64,000 nt of DNA from Madurella fahalii (taxonomy: Eukaryota; Ascomycota; Sordariomycetes; Sordariales). The stretch lies in the NCBI GenBank assembly GCA_029876055.1, contig CM056878.1, positions 496,001 to 560,000 of the forward strand, given 5' to 3'. The stretch's first letter is position 1, and each line of letters begins with the position of its first letter. This document shows positions 41,350 to 52,821 of the stretch, in pieces. The notes under the pieces are model-generated. The model worked only from the letters and a program-made list of their open reading frames with translations, ran no database searches and had not been told where the DNA came from. Position numbers and translations under genes: made by a program.

Positions 41350-42157
41350 GACCACCGCGGGCGGGAGGAGGAGGGACTAGCGTAACAGGCAGCTAGGCTA
41401 GTATAGCTTTAAAAAGCCTTGTATGTTTGTACTCTCCTGTGGCGTTCTCTGGGTGGCATCAGATATATGGGGGGTTGTGCGCATCCATGTAACCTCTCAG
41501 TGTCAGCATTCTAGCGGCAATAGTCTAGATTGACAACCTGGGGGAAAGCGGCGGTAATGGAGTCTCACAGGGCCAGAAGAGAGCTCAATTGCAAACCATA
41601 GCAGAAGCGCAAAGCCTGTGACACAGGCACAAAATTTTGGCAAAGTCATTTATGACGGTGGCTGGAACATTAGCAACTTGAAGTCGTTGCCGAGCTGTCC
41701 TTGTTACAATGATACCAAGCTCGTTGTATTGATGAAGAACCCTGGCAACTGAACATCCCGGCCTGGGAATTAAGAACGCAGACAGTAATTCTTCCGTCTT
41801 GGGCGCATACGTTTTGATCGACATGCTCGAGGGTGGAGAGTGATAACAAGCTGTGTCAGCTTAATGATTATATATTTTACCCTAACCTCTGTCGGAACTC
41901 GCGGCCAATGCATCGTGAAGTGGAGAGTTTGCATAGCATATGTACTAGTGCCACGCGCAACAAAGGCAGCCCGATCCAGAACAGTACATGATTAACTGAT
42001 GGATGTGGGAGTGCTAAAGACAGTAGAAGCTCGTGGCAACATCAAGGTTGAAGCAGTCTGATCACTTTGCCGAAGCTGGTTGACTATAGATTGAGTACCC
42101 CTCCTCAGGACCGCCGGTATGTCCGTTGTAAGAACTTGAAACCAGACATGCCCGCTG
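41350..42157. other. Intergenic region, nothing recognised
   Basis: It lies between two convergent genes. No convincing frames, repeats or RNA genes were seen. Confidence 0.6.
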
Positions 42158-43612
42158 TCATGTTCCCTGAGGCCCAGCCTCCCTTCCCCTCCGGTGCCCA
42201 AAACACCACCCTTCAACTCTCTCCACCCCATAGCTAATCTCCAGCACCGCTCTAGTAAACTCATCCACCTCTTCCGGCCTCGCCGCTTCCAGAACCCTCC
42301 ACCCCTCCAAACTCTGAATCAACGCCCACGGCGATAACCCTTTGCTCAGTATACCCTCGCCGCCGCCCTCGGTGGAGGCACGCAGGCTACTCTGCAGCAC
42401 CTCAAGCCAGGCATACCCCGACCGGGCATCCCACAGCCCGTTCAGGGCGGTGAACGCGGCGCCGCCGGGGCAGATAGACCAGCCCTGCTTGAGCGTGTTG
42501 TAGACGGATTGCATGAACGTGGCGGCGAGGTAGGTGCGGCGGATGGATTCGGCCGTGATCCAGGCGTGCCAGAGGAGGGGGGTTGAGGCGTGGGGAGGGA
42601 GGAGGAACGGGTTGCTCGGGAGGGAGAGTGCGTTCCCGTCGTGACTCATTGCCGCCGTGTCGGTTGATGGCGTCGACCGGACCTGGAAAAGGTCGTCATT
42701 GGTGGTGGTGGACGACATGGGCAGCAGCATCATGCCGCTCTGCTCGGCTGGGCTCGTCGACAGCAGCTCGGCGGCAGCGCAGTCCAGCCGCGCGCTCTCC
42801 AGCATCCGGTTGGCCCACGTGTGCAGGACGTCAATATGCGTTTCGGCTCGGGCGCGGGCGCGGATGTCGCCGTCGAAGAGCCGGACCAGTTGGTAGACGA
42901 ACAACGCTTGGGTGCGGGCGAGGTGCGTCGGCGTGTCGACGAGGAACCCCGACGAGAGGCCGGCAACGTTGCACTCGTCAGGGGGCTGGGACCGGATCAG
43001 TCGGTTGACGCGCTCCTCTATGATATGCAGGGCAGTAGCTTTCGCGCCGGGCGCGGCGGCGTGGTACGTAGCCAGAGAAGTGTAGGCGTCTTCAACACAC
43101 TCGGGCATCCAACCGCGGTATAGCTGGCTGTGCATGATTGGGCTGTGTCCCTCCCTGACCCAGGAGTAGCCCCATGACTTGAGCGTGTTGATAAAGTGCG
43201 GTAGCGTCTCCTCGCTCACCGGGAGATCGCCCTCTTGGCGGGGCCCTGAGCCATGTTGGATTACCCAGGATTCCGTGGAAAGGAACCAGCGGCAATTGAC
43301 CGTGGTGTCCGTATTTCCTACAGCCGTAATGAATTGTGCAGGGGTTACCGTGGAAGAGTGGTCTGGGTAGGGACAATGCTCTGCCTCAGTTGGTGCTCCA
43401 CTACTACTACTCCCTTCACTTTGAGCATTGGGTAGGATGTTCCTGTTAACGGCAGACAACGGACCACCAGACCGAGTAAACGCGAATCGCCGTGGCGGAT
43501 ATGCGCAATCGACCCCCTTCTCTATGCAACGCATGCAGCAAGGGAGAGTCCTGTCACACTTCCTCTTGGCTTTCGTGCACTGAATGCACGTCCGCTGACG
43601 GCGGCTCCGCAT
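42158..43612 (-). CDS. Zn2Cys6 transcription factor, 484 aa
   Basis: A single open exon. The N-terminal binuclear zinc cluster has Cys at residues 9, 12, 19, 26, 29 and 36 (CIQCTKAKRKC ... CMRCIEKGVDC), basic residues between, and a YPPRR linker. The remainder resembles the C-terminal half of fungal Zn2Cys6 regulators: an acyl-like helix region with EDAYTSLATYHAA, LVRLFDGDIRARARAE and HTWANRMLESARLD, then WLEVLQSSLR and a short tail. Such proteins bind CGG-type sites in the nucleus and often control a neighbouring gene set. It is divergent from the SDR gene at 44099 with 486 bp between the starts, so that gene is a possible target. No intron is needed. Confidence 0.88.
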   Translation of the reverse strand: MRSRRQRTCIQCTKAKRKCDRTLPCCMRCIEKGVDCAYPPRRFAFTRSGGPLSAVNRNILPNAQSEGSSSSGAPTEAEHCPYPDHSSTVTPAQFITAVGNTDTTVNCRWFLSTESWVIQHGSGPRQEGDLPVSEETLPHFINTLKSWGYSWVREGHSPIMHSQLYRGWMPECVEDAYTSLATYHAAAPGAKATALHIIEERVNRLIRSQPPDECNVAGLSSGFLVDTPTHLARTQALFVYQLVRLFDGDIRARARAETHIDVLHTWANRMLESARLDCAAAELLSTSPAEQSGMMLLPMSSTTTNDDLFQVRSTPSTDTAAMSHDGNALSLPSNPFLLPPHASTPLLWHAWITAESIRRTYLAATFMQSVYNTLKQGWSICPGGAAFTALNGLWDARSGYAWLEVLQSSLRASTEGGGEGILSKGLSPWALIQSLEGWRVLEAARPEEVDEFTRAVLEISYGVERVEGWCFGHRRGREAGPQGT

Positions 43613-44098
43613 CGGGAAACGAAGTTGGTCTCTAAGGGTTCCCGCTCCTCGAGGTTACGGAAACGAGGGCAAGCTGTTGTCGTGATGATGATTCACGAGT
43701 AACTTCTGTCGTGCAGACACATGTGCGGTATACCCTTGCGGGGTTCGCTGACGGGAGACGGCTTGGCAGGTGAGATTTGCTTCTATTCGCCAGCGCCGAC
43801 CTGGATGCTACTGAGTCTGGCTTAGCCTGCGGATGAGAGGCGGAAAAGTTGCGGACTTCGTGACACGCCGAGCTTCGATTCCCGCCGGCGGCGCCGGATG
43901 CCGAAGCTTCACGAATGTGCCGGAGTTGACTAATGCTAGGCGACATGGCAGCCTCAAAGGGATGAAATACATAACAGCGTAGATCAAGCAAAGTATATAA
44001 GAAAAGGCAATTGCTCCGGCCAATTTGATGCTCAGACACCATATCCAGAGCCTTGCACGTCCCATCATTCCCATCGGCCGAGTACTACAATTATTGAC
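43613..44098. promoter_or_regulatory. Divergent promoter between the Zn2Cys6 factor and the SDR gene
   Basis: The 486-bp region separates two start codons pointing away from each other. A TATA-like AGTATATAAG lies at about 43991-44000, some 100 bp before the SDR ATG. A paired CGG binding site was not convincingly identified. Confidence 0.5.
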
Positions 44099-45120
44099 AT
44101 GGCACCGTCCAGCATTTCAGTCAATGTCCCGTACATCAAAACTCTCCACAAGAAGCCGTATCCGGCGATCTCGCCTCTCAGACCCGAGCTTAGCCAGACC
44201 GGCAAGACGGTGCTGATTGTCGGGGGATCAAGCGGGATTGGCTTTGCCATCGCTAAAGCCTTCGCGCAGGCTTCAGCATCTCATGTCATACTCACAGGGA
44301 GAAGGGAAGCCGTGTTGTCGGATTCCGTGGCGCGACTTCAAGCGGAAACTAGGAGCTCCGGGACCAAAATCAGTGGGTTCGTCTGCGATTTGACAGACCC
44401 CCAGGCCAGCGAGAATCTATGGAAAGGTTTCCGGGACGCTGCCATTGTCGTCGACGTCCTCGTGCTCAACGCTATGAGCAGCGGTGAGGCAAAGCCTATT
44501 CTTCAAGCAAGGCTGGACTCCACGTGGAAGGTGTTTGAGACGAATGTTCGTGGGCTGCTTCACTACGCGCAGTGTTTTTACGAGCAGGGCGGGAACCGCC
44601 CAAAGGCATGTTACTCGGAACCCCAGCATGTTGCTATCGGCTCCTGGCTAACTACCTAGCGTTCAGTACTTCGTCAATGTGTCCAGCACGGCCATCCATA
44701 ACTTCACCACGGAGAGCTCTTTTATTCCCACATATGCTCTGACGAAGGGCTCGGGCACTCTGCTGATGCAGCAGATTGCAAAGGACACAGATCCCAAGGA
44801 GATGCAGATTGTCAGCTTCCATCCCGGCGGCATACTCTCGGAGTCAGCCAAGAATGTGGGATACGACGAGAGCTCTCTGGATTGGGACGACGGTAGGAGA
44901 CTCAAGCCCGTTCTCCCTATGGTGCTGTGCAGCGCTAACATTCGGAATAGTGGACCTTCCTGGGCGATTTGCCGTGTGGTGCGCAACCGAAGCGGCTCGG
45001 TTTCTGCATGGCCGTTTCGTGCCAGTCTGGTGGGACGTGGACGAACTGGGGAGTGGTGAAGTCCGCGAGCGGATCGAGTCGGACTGCAATTTTCTGAGAA
45101 TCGGCGTGGTGGGATTCTAG
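44099..45120 (+). CDS. Short-chain dehydrogenase/reductase, 300 aa
   Basis: Exons 44099-44605, 44667-44892, 44951-45120 (903 nt). The Rossmann glycine motif VGGSSGIG is at residues 41-48, LNAMSSG near 130 replaces NAG, the catalytic Ser is in NVSST (175-176), and Tyr192 and Lys196 are in YALTKGSG. FHPGG follows the active site as usual. The C-terminus closes GRFAVWCATEAARFLHGRF, a phrase common in fungal SDRs. It oxidises or reduces a small carbonyl or alcohol substrate with NAD(P)(H); the substrate is unknown. Intron 1 is GC-AG: donor GCATGT, branch GGCTAAC, acceptor TTCAG. It joins NRPK to YFVNVSS in frame. The head-to-head Zn2Cys6 gene suggests pathway regulation. Confidence 0.88.
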
Positions 45121-46256
45121 CGTCATCCCGCGTCCTGTGACGAGAATGAACATCGCCTAGGTACTGCAATTAGTAACTACTAGTACATTCATCGCCGTGT
45201 CTTCCTGAGCTCAGTTTCATCAGCCACGGCCCACGGTATCCCACCGACACCCCATCTGGGAAGCAAGCCACGTTTGATGGCTTCATGCACGAGATATCCA
45301 GCTACGGCTGATTGGACAAAGTGCTGCGGATGCTGTCGTCAACTGGTGCCCGGCACAGCTGGCCAACCATGCCCCCCATCATCCGCCCTCCGAGCGGGGT
45401 TCCATATGAGGTTATCCCGTAGGGCTGAGATTCCGACCGATTGTCTGCTGTGGGGCTGTGGTGGGTGGGTGGATGGATGGATGTACTGTACAACCTTGAG
45501 GTTGTACTGTAAGTTACTGTCCCCTACACCGCAATTCCAGTTTTCTCTCTTCCTTTCATGCGCTCCTCTTCCGCATCTGCGTTGAGGGGCCACCCTTCCC
45601 GTTGCGTTTTCCGTCCCGCCTGGACGTTTCCTCAGATTAATCGTTTCGCAAACCGTCCAGTTGAGAGGTTTCCCGGGCTTGGCATGCTGACGGCGTTATG
45701 ATTGCTTGGGGAAGCCGGCAGTGTCGAAGCCACTTAGTGGCAGCGCTGACTCTGAGTGGGCATTGCAGCGATGACTGTGTCTAGCACGGGGGCAGGTCTA
45801 GGCCGCCCTCGGCTCTCAGTGGCTGCAATCCGCCATGGCTGGAAGCCGAAATTGGCGGAGCAGGCCCCGTGAGCTCGGGATTGGCTGCTCCTTGTTGTAC
45901 AGAAAGCCACAGTCGATGGTGCCCTCCGAAAGACGCGGGAACCTACGCGACAAGCGAAAAGAGGCGCTCGACGCCCAACGGTCTCGACAGCCATGAGCGA
46001 TAAAACATGGCTGCATACCTTAGGCGCCACGAACGCTGGGGCGAAACCTTTGACCACGGTCGCCCGCTCAACGGCGTTCGTGCTTCGTTTTATCAACCTC
46101 CACCGCGACTCTGCTACTAAGTTAACCCTGGAGATGCGGTGAGATCCGAAGCTCCGACTAGAGCGTTGCTGCGCTGTCTGACGCCGGCTTCGTCAAGAGA
46201 TTCCTGCCTGTTGTCAGTGTTGTTGTCTTCCCATTCGGCTTCTCCCCGCAAAAGCA
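45121..46256. other. Intergenic region, nothing recognised
   Basis: Only unsupported short frames were found on both strands. It includes the promoter of the Kelch gene. Confidence 0.6.
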
Positions 46257-48390
46257 ATGCTGAACCGCCAAGTTCTGTTCTTCCTTCTCGTCTCGGGCTT
46301 CGTCGCGATTTCCTTCGGACAATACCATGCCGTCAGGGATTTTTGTCGGAGGTTCGGCCACCAGTCGGCAGTTGTTGACAACAGACTCTATGTCGATGGC
46401 GGATTCGTGAATTGGAAGCCCTTCACCGAGACCTCCCAGAACCTTAGCAGTTGGTTTCTTTCCGCTCCCCCCTTGTTTTATGGCTGTTTTTGCTGACGGA
46501 GGCCTTGCAGATCCCTTTCTCGTCTTCAGCGACCTCGATGATTCTGCCGTGGGAATGCCTACGTTGCACGCGAACCTCTCCAAGAACGCGACGATACCCA
46601 GCGTCCATGGAGGCGTATTGTGGGACGACTCGGTTAATAAGCGGTTGTACTTGTACGGAGGGGAAACATATCAGACCACGCCTACAAATTTCTTGCTCTA
46701 CAGTTACGACATCCTTAATGACCAATGGGACTCGCTAGGTCCGCCAACCGGCCCTGTCTCGATTACTCCGACCAGCTACGGCGCCGGTGTCTCCATCCCG
46801 GCAAGGGGCGAGGCGTACTACTATGGAGGGTGGTTCAACAACGCGTCGGTTCCTGGCTGGACGGGGCCGCCGCAGGCGTCCAACAGGATGATCAGATACA
46901 CGATGGACTCGAATACATGGAGCAACCTGACAGGTCCGGACACCATCAAGAGGGCCGAAGGCGTGATGGTCTTTATCCCCATTGCGGATGCCGGGATGTT
47001 GGTGTATTTTGGCGGTAGTCAAGACTTGAACGGCACTCTGACGCCGCAGCCGCTAGATACCATCTTCTTGTACGACGTTGCCAACGGCAAATGGTACACC
47101 CAGAAGACATCCGGGCGCACGCCCGAGGACCGGCGGCGTTTCTGCGCGGGCGCCACTTGGGCCCAGGACCAGTCCAGTTACAACATGTACGTCCCCGTTT
47201 TCCCCGTATCGAAGTCTGGTAACACTCCTAATGTACAGTACATTAGATACCTATATGGAGGAGGAGGATTCGTTCCAGGCACGGGCTACGACGATATTTA
47301 CGTACTCACCATCCCTTCCTTTCAGTGGATAAGAGGCCCGTACCCGGCGGGGAGCAACGTCACGGGGCCCTATCCCAAAAGCATGATGACATGCAACGTG
47401 GTCAATAATGCCCAAATGCTTGTCATTGGCGGTACCTACGCTAATGATACGACCTTCATGTGCGACGCCGAGTCCGTCTGGGGGCAACACAACATGGCTC
47501 TCTCGCAGGAGAATCCGGACCGTGACATTTGGGGGGAATACATCCCGAGTGTCACGACGTACACCGTACCAACCTTTATCCGAACAGCAATAGGTGGCGA
47601 GGAGACTGGCGGAGCCACGATGACAGCACCGGCGACCGGCTTCGCTGCCCCCGAGCTCACGGTTTTGATGACAAGGAAGGCCGTCATCACACCCCGTTCG
47701 CCGACGAGGACCATCCCAATGCCCACGGCAAGTAATCCGGGGAACGGGACAGACGCCTCGCCTCCTCCAGAGTTGGGCACCGGCGCGATCGCAGGAATCG
47801 CAGTGGGCGGGTTCGTTGCGCTGGTTGCTACGCTTGCGGGGTGTTGCTGCTACATCCGCCATCGACAGAAGTCGTATCAGCAGCCTCGCATATCTGGCCA
47901 AAGCCTGCCGCCCTCGACGGCCTGGGGGTCCACGATTCCTTCAGTCATCTCACCGGCGGTCACACATGCTTCATACGTCCAGCCGATCCAATCCCCGGTC
48001 ATGTTGCCCTCGGTGCCGTTTTACCCGCCTGCAGAGCTCGCCACCGACGATCAGCGGTACGTCTGGGCGCGCAGCATGGCCGGGAGCCCTGTAAGCAGAA
48101 AACAGAACCCTTCGCAATGGACATATTCCCAGGCCACGGCGACAGAGACGCTTTCCCCAGCGCGCAGTACGAGGTCCCGGAATGGGAGTCGCGACGACAG
48201 AGGGCCCGTCCCCGGCGCGCCGTTTTGGTCTCCCCCGTCGCCGCAGCTTCCTCCGTACGTTTCACAGGTCCACATGCCACAAGCGCGAAATCCTTCACTG
48301 CGTGTGCCGATAGAACAATATAATTTGGATGAGATCCGTCAAGTGCCAGGGTCGCACCAGGGGTCGATTAATCAGGGGTCAATCATGTAG
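46257..48390 (+). CDS. Secreted/membrane Kelch-repeat protein, 670 aa
   Basis: Exons 46257-46449, 46511-47186, 47247-48390 (2013 nt). A signal peptide MLNRQVLFFLLVSGFVAISF is followed by FCRRFGHQSAVVDNRLYVDG and further Kelch blades (KRLYLYGGE, GEAYYYGGW, GMLVYFGGS, YLYGGGGFVPGTGYDDIYVL, QMLVIGGTY). One membrane helix, GAIAGIAVGGFVALVATLAG, lies at about residues 466-485. A cytosolic tail rich in Pro/Ser follows. Intron 2 is 60 nt and in frame, so a read-through product would also be open, but removing it joins SSYNI to YLYGGGG as in the family. The protein probably sits at the plasma membrane with the propeller outside. The ligand is unknown. Its stop is 79 nt from the stop of the convergent regulator gene. 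Confidence 0.85.
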
Positions 48391-48469
48391 TTCAGGATAA
48401 GGGGGAGATGTTACATTTATTATGGTACTGGTGAACAATAGTAATGCCTTTCTGCACCTATACTTACCA

Positions 48470-50761
48470 TCACGAGTCCCGCAACTCACGCAGGAGTGCA
48501 TGCAGCTCGTCTGGAGAATCGTGCCCTATCCGCTGGAAGTAGGCTGATGTCCGGTCCCTGCCTGAGAGGGAGAACTCGACGAGTCTCCTCGCAACCCAGC
48601 ACATTTCGCCGCTGTGTCGCGCATAGCCGCTCATGCGCAGCTGCTCGGGGTCTACCCGGCCCGCCACTGTCCCCCACAGCTCCTCCCAGCGGTCTATGGC
48701 GCGCAGGATGGCGGGTGCAGAGACTGGCAAGAGGGACATGAGTCTTGCGGTTGCGATCACGGACATGATAGCTGGAAGGGTTAGATAACTGGGAAAACCG
48801 CAATGGACAATGCTGACGGATGTTTCTCACCTAAAACCAGCACTTGAAGATCCAGAACCGACAGGTGCGGGATCGGAAAGCGGTCGGGCCCAGTCCAATC
48901 TTCGCCCATCAACGCGTCGACACCCTCCTTCAAAGACGACGCTCTCCGCCAACAATCCCTCCCCCTTGCCGCTATCACCGTTTCAAACTCAACCACATCA
49001 TTCGCCTCCCAAAGCTCCTCCAAACACGTCATATCACCTGTCATCTCGCCAACAGTCATCAGCGAGGGGACATGGAACGCGCCGTTCTGGTGCCAATCCG
49101 CAAGCAGCGTCCACCGAGCGATCCTTTCCCGGAACTCCCACCGTCAGCACACACACAGATATATATACTAATAGCAAGCGCAAAGAAGGCATCACACAAG
49201 CATGCCAGGGGAACCCACCGAATGCGCATCTCATCCCCCACAAACCAAGCCCAGTCCGGCATCCCACCACCGACCGCCGGCGGCTGCGTCTGGTGAGCAC
49301 CCGTCCAGCCCAGGCGCCGCACGGCGTCGACCAGCACCGGCAACCGCACCGTCCGGCTCCTGCGCCGGGCGGCCACGTCGCCGCTGACGAACTGGATGCC
49401 GTGCATGAGCAAGCCCGCCTGGAGCGCCTCGTACAACGGCCACATCGACATCGATAACGGCGGCGGGGCTTGCGCCTCGGCACTGGTAGTAGTAGTAGTA
49501 GTAATAGTAGGACTACCGGTGCCGCCGCTGCTAAGCGTGCGCGTGGTGCCGGCTCGGTCCGCCCCGCAGCCCGCGGCAGCTTGGAGCTGCGCGTCCAGCT
49601 CGCGGAACACAAACTCCTCGGCAATGCGGAAGAAGCTGGGGATCGCGAGCACACAGTCGCGCGGTGCGGCGTATTGCGAGCCTGCTAGGAAGATGGCCAG
49701 CAGCAGCGCCGGGGACGAGGTTGCCGGGTCGAAGGTCGGCCGGTGGACCAAGGGGAGGTCGCGGTGGGTGTGGCGGAAGTAGGCTGATGTGAAGGTCTCG
49801 CGGTTGGACGGGGGGAGGAAGATCTGTCTTGCGACGGTGTGGTTGAAGGGGTCGGTGTAGGAGGGGTCGGTGGTGAGGAGGTGGTTGTGGAGGGAGGTGA
49901 GGGAGGCGAGGATGGGTGAGAGGAAGGGGTCGACAGCGGTATGGCTTAGCTCCGTCCCGGATGGCTGATTGGAGTCGCCGATATTGTCTTCGAGAAGAGT
50001 ATCGTGCGCTGATTGCCCGAGTCCCAAGACGAAGAAGCCTCCGCTGAGAAGCGGGTCCTGCGCGAACCCGGCCAGGAAGCCCGGATCGGGGTCTGGCTGG
50101 AGCAGCACGCTAGGGGCATCGTCGTCGCGGCCGGGCTCGTCGAAGAACACCTCGACCATCGACTTTGCTTGGGGGTTGGTCAAACCAAGGAGGAAGGACA
50201 CGGGAATCTTGGTGCTGGCATCCGTGTCGGCGGCAACCGTGGACGCGGTCGAGGGACTCTTGCTTGGTGAAACGCTGTCCTCGCCGTTGGTATGGGCTCG
50301 GTCATAGGTGCACTGTAGCTGCCGCGACTCGCACCGTCCGCACAGAGGTCGCCCATTGCAAGAGAGCTTGCTGCGAAAGCAGGTGTCGCATGCGCGGGGC
50401 TTTTGGCCCCTCTTGGCTAGGGGCGGGTTCTCGCGGTTGTTGTTGTTTTGGCAGCTGGCCGAGTGTTTTCTCCAGACATCTCTGGGAGCGTGTCAGCCAG
50501 GGAAAAAGAGACAACGTCCACAAGACAAGGGCAAAACACACCGTCTCCGAAAGCGTTTCCCACAATGCTTGCATCCGAACTGCTCGAGGTCCAAGTCTGA
50601 CCAACGCGTTCAGTCAGCGGCATGATACCTCCATGAGGCGTCGATGAGATAGAAGAGTCGGAGGGCTTACGGGTAGCTTCGTGTCTGCGCAGGTGGCTAC
50701 TGTGCTGATATTGTCTGCCGCAAGTCATGCAGGCAAATTTCGCTGTCAGTGACTGCGCCAT
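48470..50761 (-). CDS. C2H2 plus Zn2Cys6 transcription factor, 667 aa
   Basis: Exons 50761-50671, 50596-50542, 50481-49219, 49123-48831, 48771-48470 (2004 nt, frame closes). Three zinc modules run in a row: C2H2 finger 1 (C11, C14, H27, H31), finger 2 (C39, C42, H55, C59; CKHCGKRFRRRDVWRKHSAS) and a Zn2Cys6 cluster (C80, C83, C90, C96, C99, C106; CDTCFRSKLSC). Introns 1 and 2 fall inside the fingers and their removal restores both. The long middle is a fungal transcription-factor domain with YFRHTHRDLPLVHRPTFDP and, after intron 3, RWTLLADWHQNGAFHVPS. It should bind DNA in the nucleus. In-frame upstream codons reach 50920, so a longer N-terminus is possible. It is divergent from the complex I gene at 51240. 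Confidence 0.87.
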
Positions 50762-51239
50762 CTGCTTGGCAAAGGCAGCACCGTGAGAAGTCGGCGTGAA
50801 AGCGGGTGGGTTTTCTCCGATCAGCCACGCGTGATCAACTCGAAGTACTAACTGCCAGTCTTGCGACGGAAAGGAACGGAAGAACTGAGGACTGGGCTGT
50901 ACTATCCATGCATCGGTCAACGGTAATCCCTCCTAAAGGCAGCCAAGGATACTGTCGGGGTCCGTAAGACTTCTCCGGGATTTTCCTGTCCATGTTCAGG
51001 TGGGATTTCTCCGAACCTATCAGCAAAGTGGGTCGGCCTGCTTTCCCGATCCGGACCCCTGGGAGCGTGTTACTCAACACACGAGAGGATATTTCTCTAC
51101 CTTCTATTGCTTCCTAGGAGAACATTTTTATGTATAGAAGCAGGCTCCTTCAAGTTCCGTGGTGAGAGCTGCTGTGGGTATCAGTAACCGCCATCGTATT
51201 TGCCTACATTTACAGGCAAAAAGCGCATACGTCGCCAAC
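50762..51239. promoter_or_regulatory. Divergent promoter between the C2H2-Zn2Cys6 factor and the NDUFS7-like gene
   Basis: About 480 bp separate the two starts. Near 51195-51220 a CATTTACAG could be the acceptor of a 5' UTR intron of the rightward gene. No binding motif was assigned. Confidence 0.4.
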
Positions 51240-52004
51240 ATGTACCGGTACGCCCTCGTCAGGCGCCGGCCAGTCCTGCCGGTCAGTGGTAACCCGTTGC
51301 CCGTTCTCTCGATCGCGCCAGTCCGAGGATATAACGCCTCGAGAGCGTCACCCCTACACTCTGAGAAACCGCCGCGTCCCAATCCCTCGACCACAGCGCT
51401 ATCAACGGAACAGAAGCCATCCGCGGTGGCAGAATACGTGCTGTAAGCATCAGTGCCTAATCTGTCCGTACTAGGTACCAAGCTCACGATTGCCAGGACG
51501 TCACTCGACGCGCTCGTCAACTGGGCCCGCCAGGGTTCCTGCTGGCCTCTGACCTTCGGTCTGGCCTGCTGCGGGATTGAGATGATGCACGCTTCCATGC
51601 CTCGGTATGACAACGACCGATTAGGCATCATCTTCCGGGCGTCGCCCCGCCAAGCCGACGTCATGATCGTGTCCGGTACCGTGACCAACAAAATGGCGCC
51701 AGCCGTCCGACAGTGTTACGACCAGATGCCGGACCCAAAGTGGGTTATCAGCATGGTATGTCCCGATGAATCTACAGTCTACATTTCACTGACTTGTGGC
51801 ATCTCCAATCAGGGTTCGTGCGCAAACGGTGGCGGCTATTACCATTATAGTTACTCGGTGGTTAGGGGAGTGGATAGGATTATACCGGTAGATGTGTATG
51901 TCCCTGGGTGCCCACCCACGGCCGAGGCTCTTTTGGGTGGCATCTACCAGTTGCAGAGAAAAATGCGCAGAACAAAGATTACCAGGATGTGGTATAGGAA
52001 ATAA
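51240..52004 (+). CDS. NDUFS7: Mitochondrial complex I 20-kDa (PSST/NuoB) subunit-like protein, 217 aa
   Basis: Exons 51240-51442, 51497-51755, 51813-52004 (654 nt). The N-terminal ~60 residues are Arg/Ser/Pro-rich without acidic clusters, as for a mitochondrial presequence. The body starts EYVLTSLDALVNWARQ and continues FGLACCGIEMMH, RASPRQADVMIVSGT, TNKMAPAVRQCYDQMP, GSCANGGGYYHYSYSVVRG and VPGCPPTAEALLGGIYQL. The four ligands of iron-sulfur cluster N2 are kept (C92, C93, C157, C187). N2 passes electrons to ubiquinone in the matrix-facing arm of complex I. Several positions differ from what is usual: CGIEMMHAS for CAVEMMH, GVD for GCD, QGSCWP for a Leu. This suggests a diverged second copy rather than the housekeeping gene. 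That is inference and needs the genome. Confidence 0.9.
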
Positions 52005-52282
52005 ATAGACCCCTGGACGACCACGTAGTGGATACTTGAAATAATAAGAGGCTGTAAAATTCCTGTCTGCGACAAGTTTCTTCTCCACCCGATGCTCATT
52101 ATACTTAGAGAAATGGGAAATATGCGATGGGAACAAGTTAACGACGCAGCCACTGCCATAACATTTGCCCTCCTGGCTCGGCCATCCCATAGGCGTATTA
52201 GAGTGAGTGTCTCTCTGTATGTGCAGCACCCCGCCAGCCTAACGACCGACAGCCCGGGTCTAGTTTTCCAACGCTCCTAATT

Positions 52283-52821
52283 CTATGGTTGTTTTTGAAG
52301 CTTGCCGTCCTCAACAAAAGCGTTCATTTTTGCTTCAGACTCGGCTCCTTTAGCCGCCACGTGGTGCTGCAATTTCGTAAAGAAAGCCACGCCCGCTGCA
52401 GAATCAATGAATTCGAGCGTCCTGGAAATCTTGCCAGCTTCATCAAAGTAGAAGATGAGCATCTTCTCGTTCGTGTAGGGCCCTACGTCGGTCTCAGCTG
52501 TTGCGTCAATCCAGACAACGACCTTGTTCGCCTTGTCGTCCTCAAAAATGTCGTTGATAGTCATCTGGTAGTTCCGGAAAGTAGGTGCGATGGATTCGTA
52601 CATCTTCCGGTACGCGCTGTTGTCCATAGGTGCCCGCTCCAGCGATTCTGTGAGGTCAGCCGTGCTTGGTGTCTACGTAGGGTGTTGTTCAGCGTAGACC
52701 TACTGGGCAAGACTTCGCACGTGCAACTCTCGCTGTGATGGGCGAGGATCTTGTCGATATTTTGCTCGTTATGGGCGTCCAGGACGGCCATCACCCTGTC
52801 TCTACGGGACATTGAAGCCAT
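52283..52821 (-). CDS. SnoaL-like / NTF2-fold protein, 160 aa
   Basis: Exons 52821-52704 and 52647-52283 (483 nt). A 56-nt intron with GTAGGT, CTGAC and TCACAG joins EVLP to KSLERAP. The N-terminus SRRDRVMAVLDAHNEQNIDKILAHHS and the body NYQMTINDIFEDDKANKVVV, DVGPYTNEKMLIFYFDE, KISRTLEFIDSAAGVAFF are typical of small SnoaL-like proteins with the NTF2 cone fold. In fungal clusters such proteins act as cyclases or isomerases in polyketide or meroterpenoid pathways, but many have no known reaction. It is convergent with the NDUFS7-like gene, with the P450 gene upstream on the same strand, which fits a shared pathway. A second Met at residue 4 could be the start. Confidence 0.82.

Noticed and set aside
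49034..49654. 206-codon Arg-rich minus-strand frame inside the C2H2-Zn2Cys6 gene
   Set aside because: It is an out-of-frame shadow of the regulator exon, with low-complexity Arg/Ser/Leu composition.
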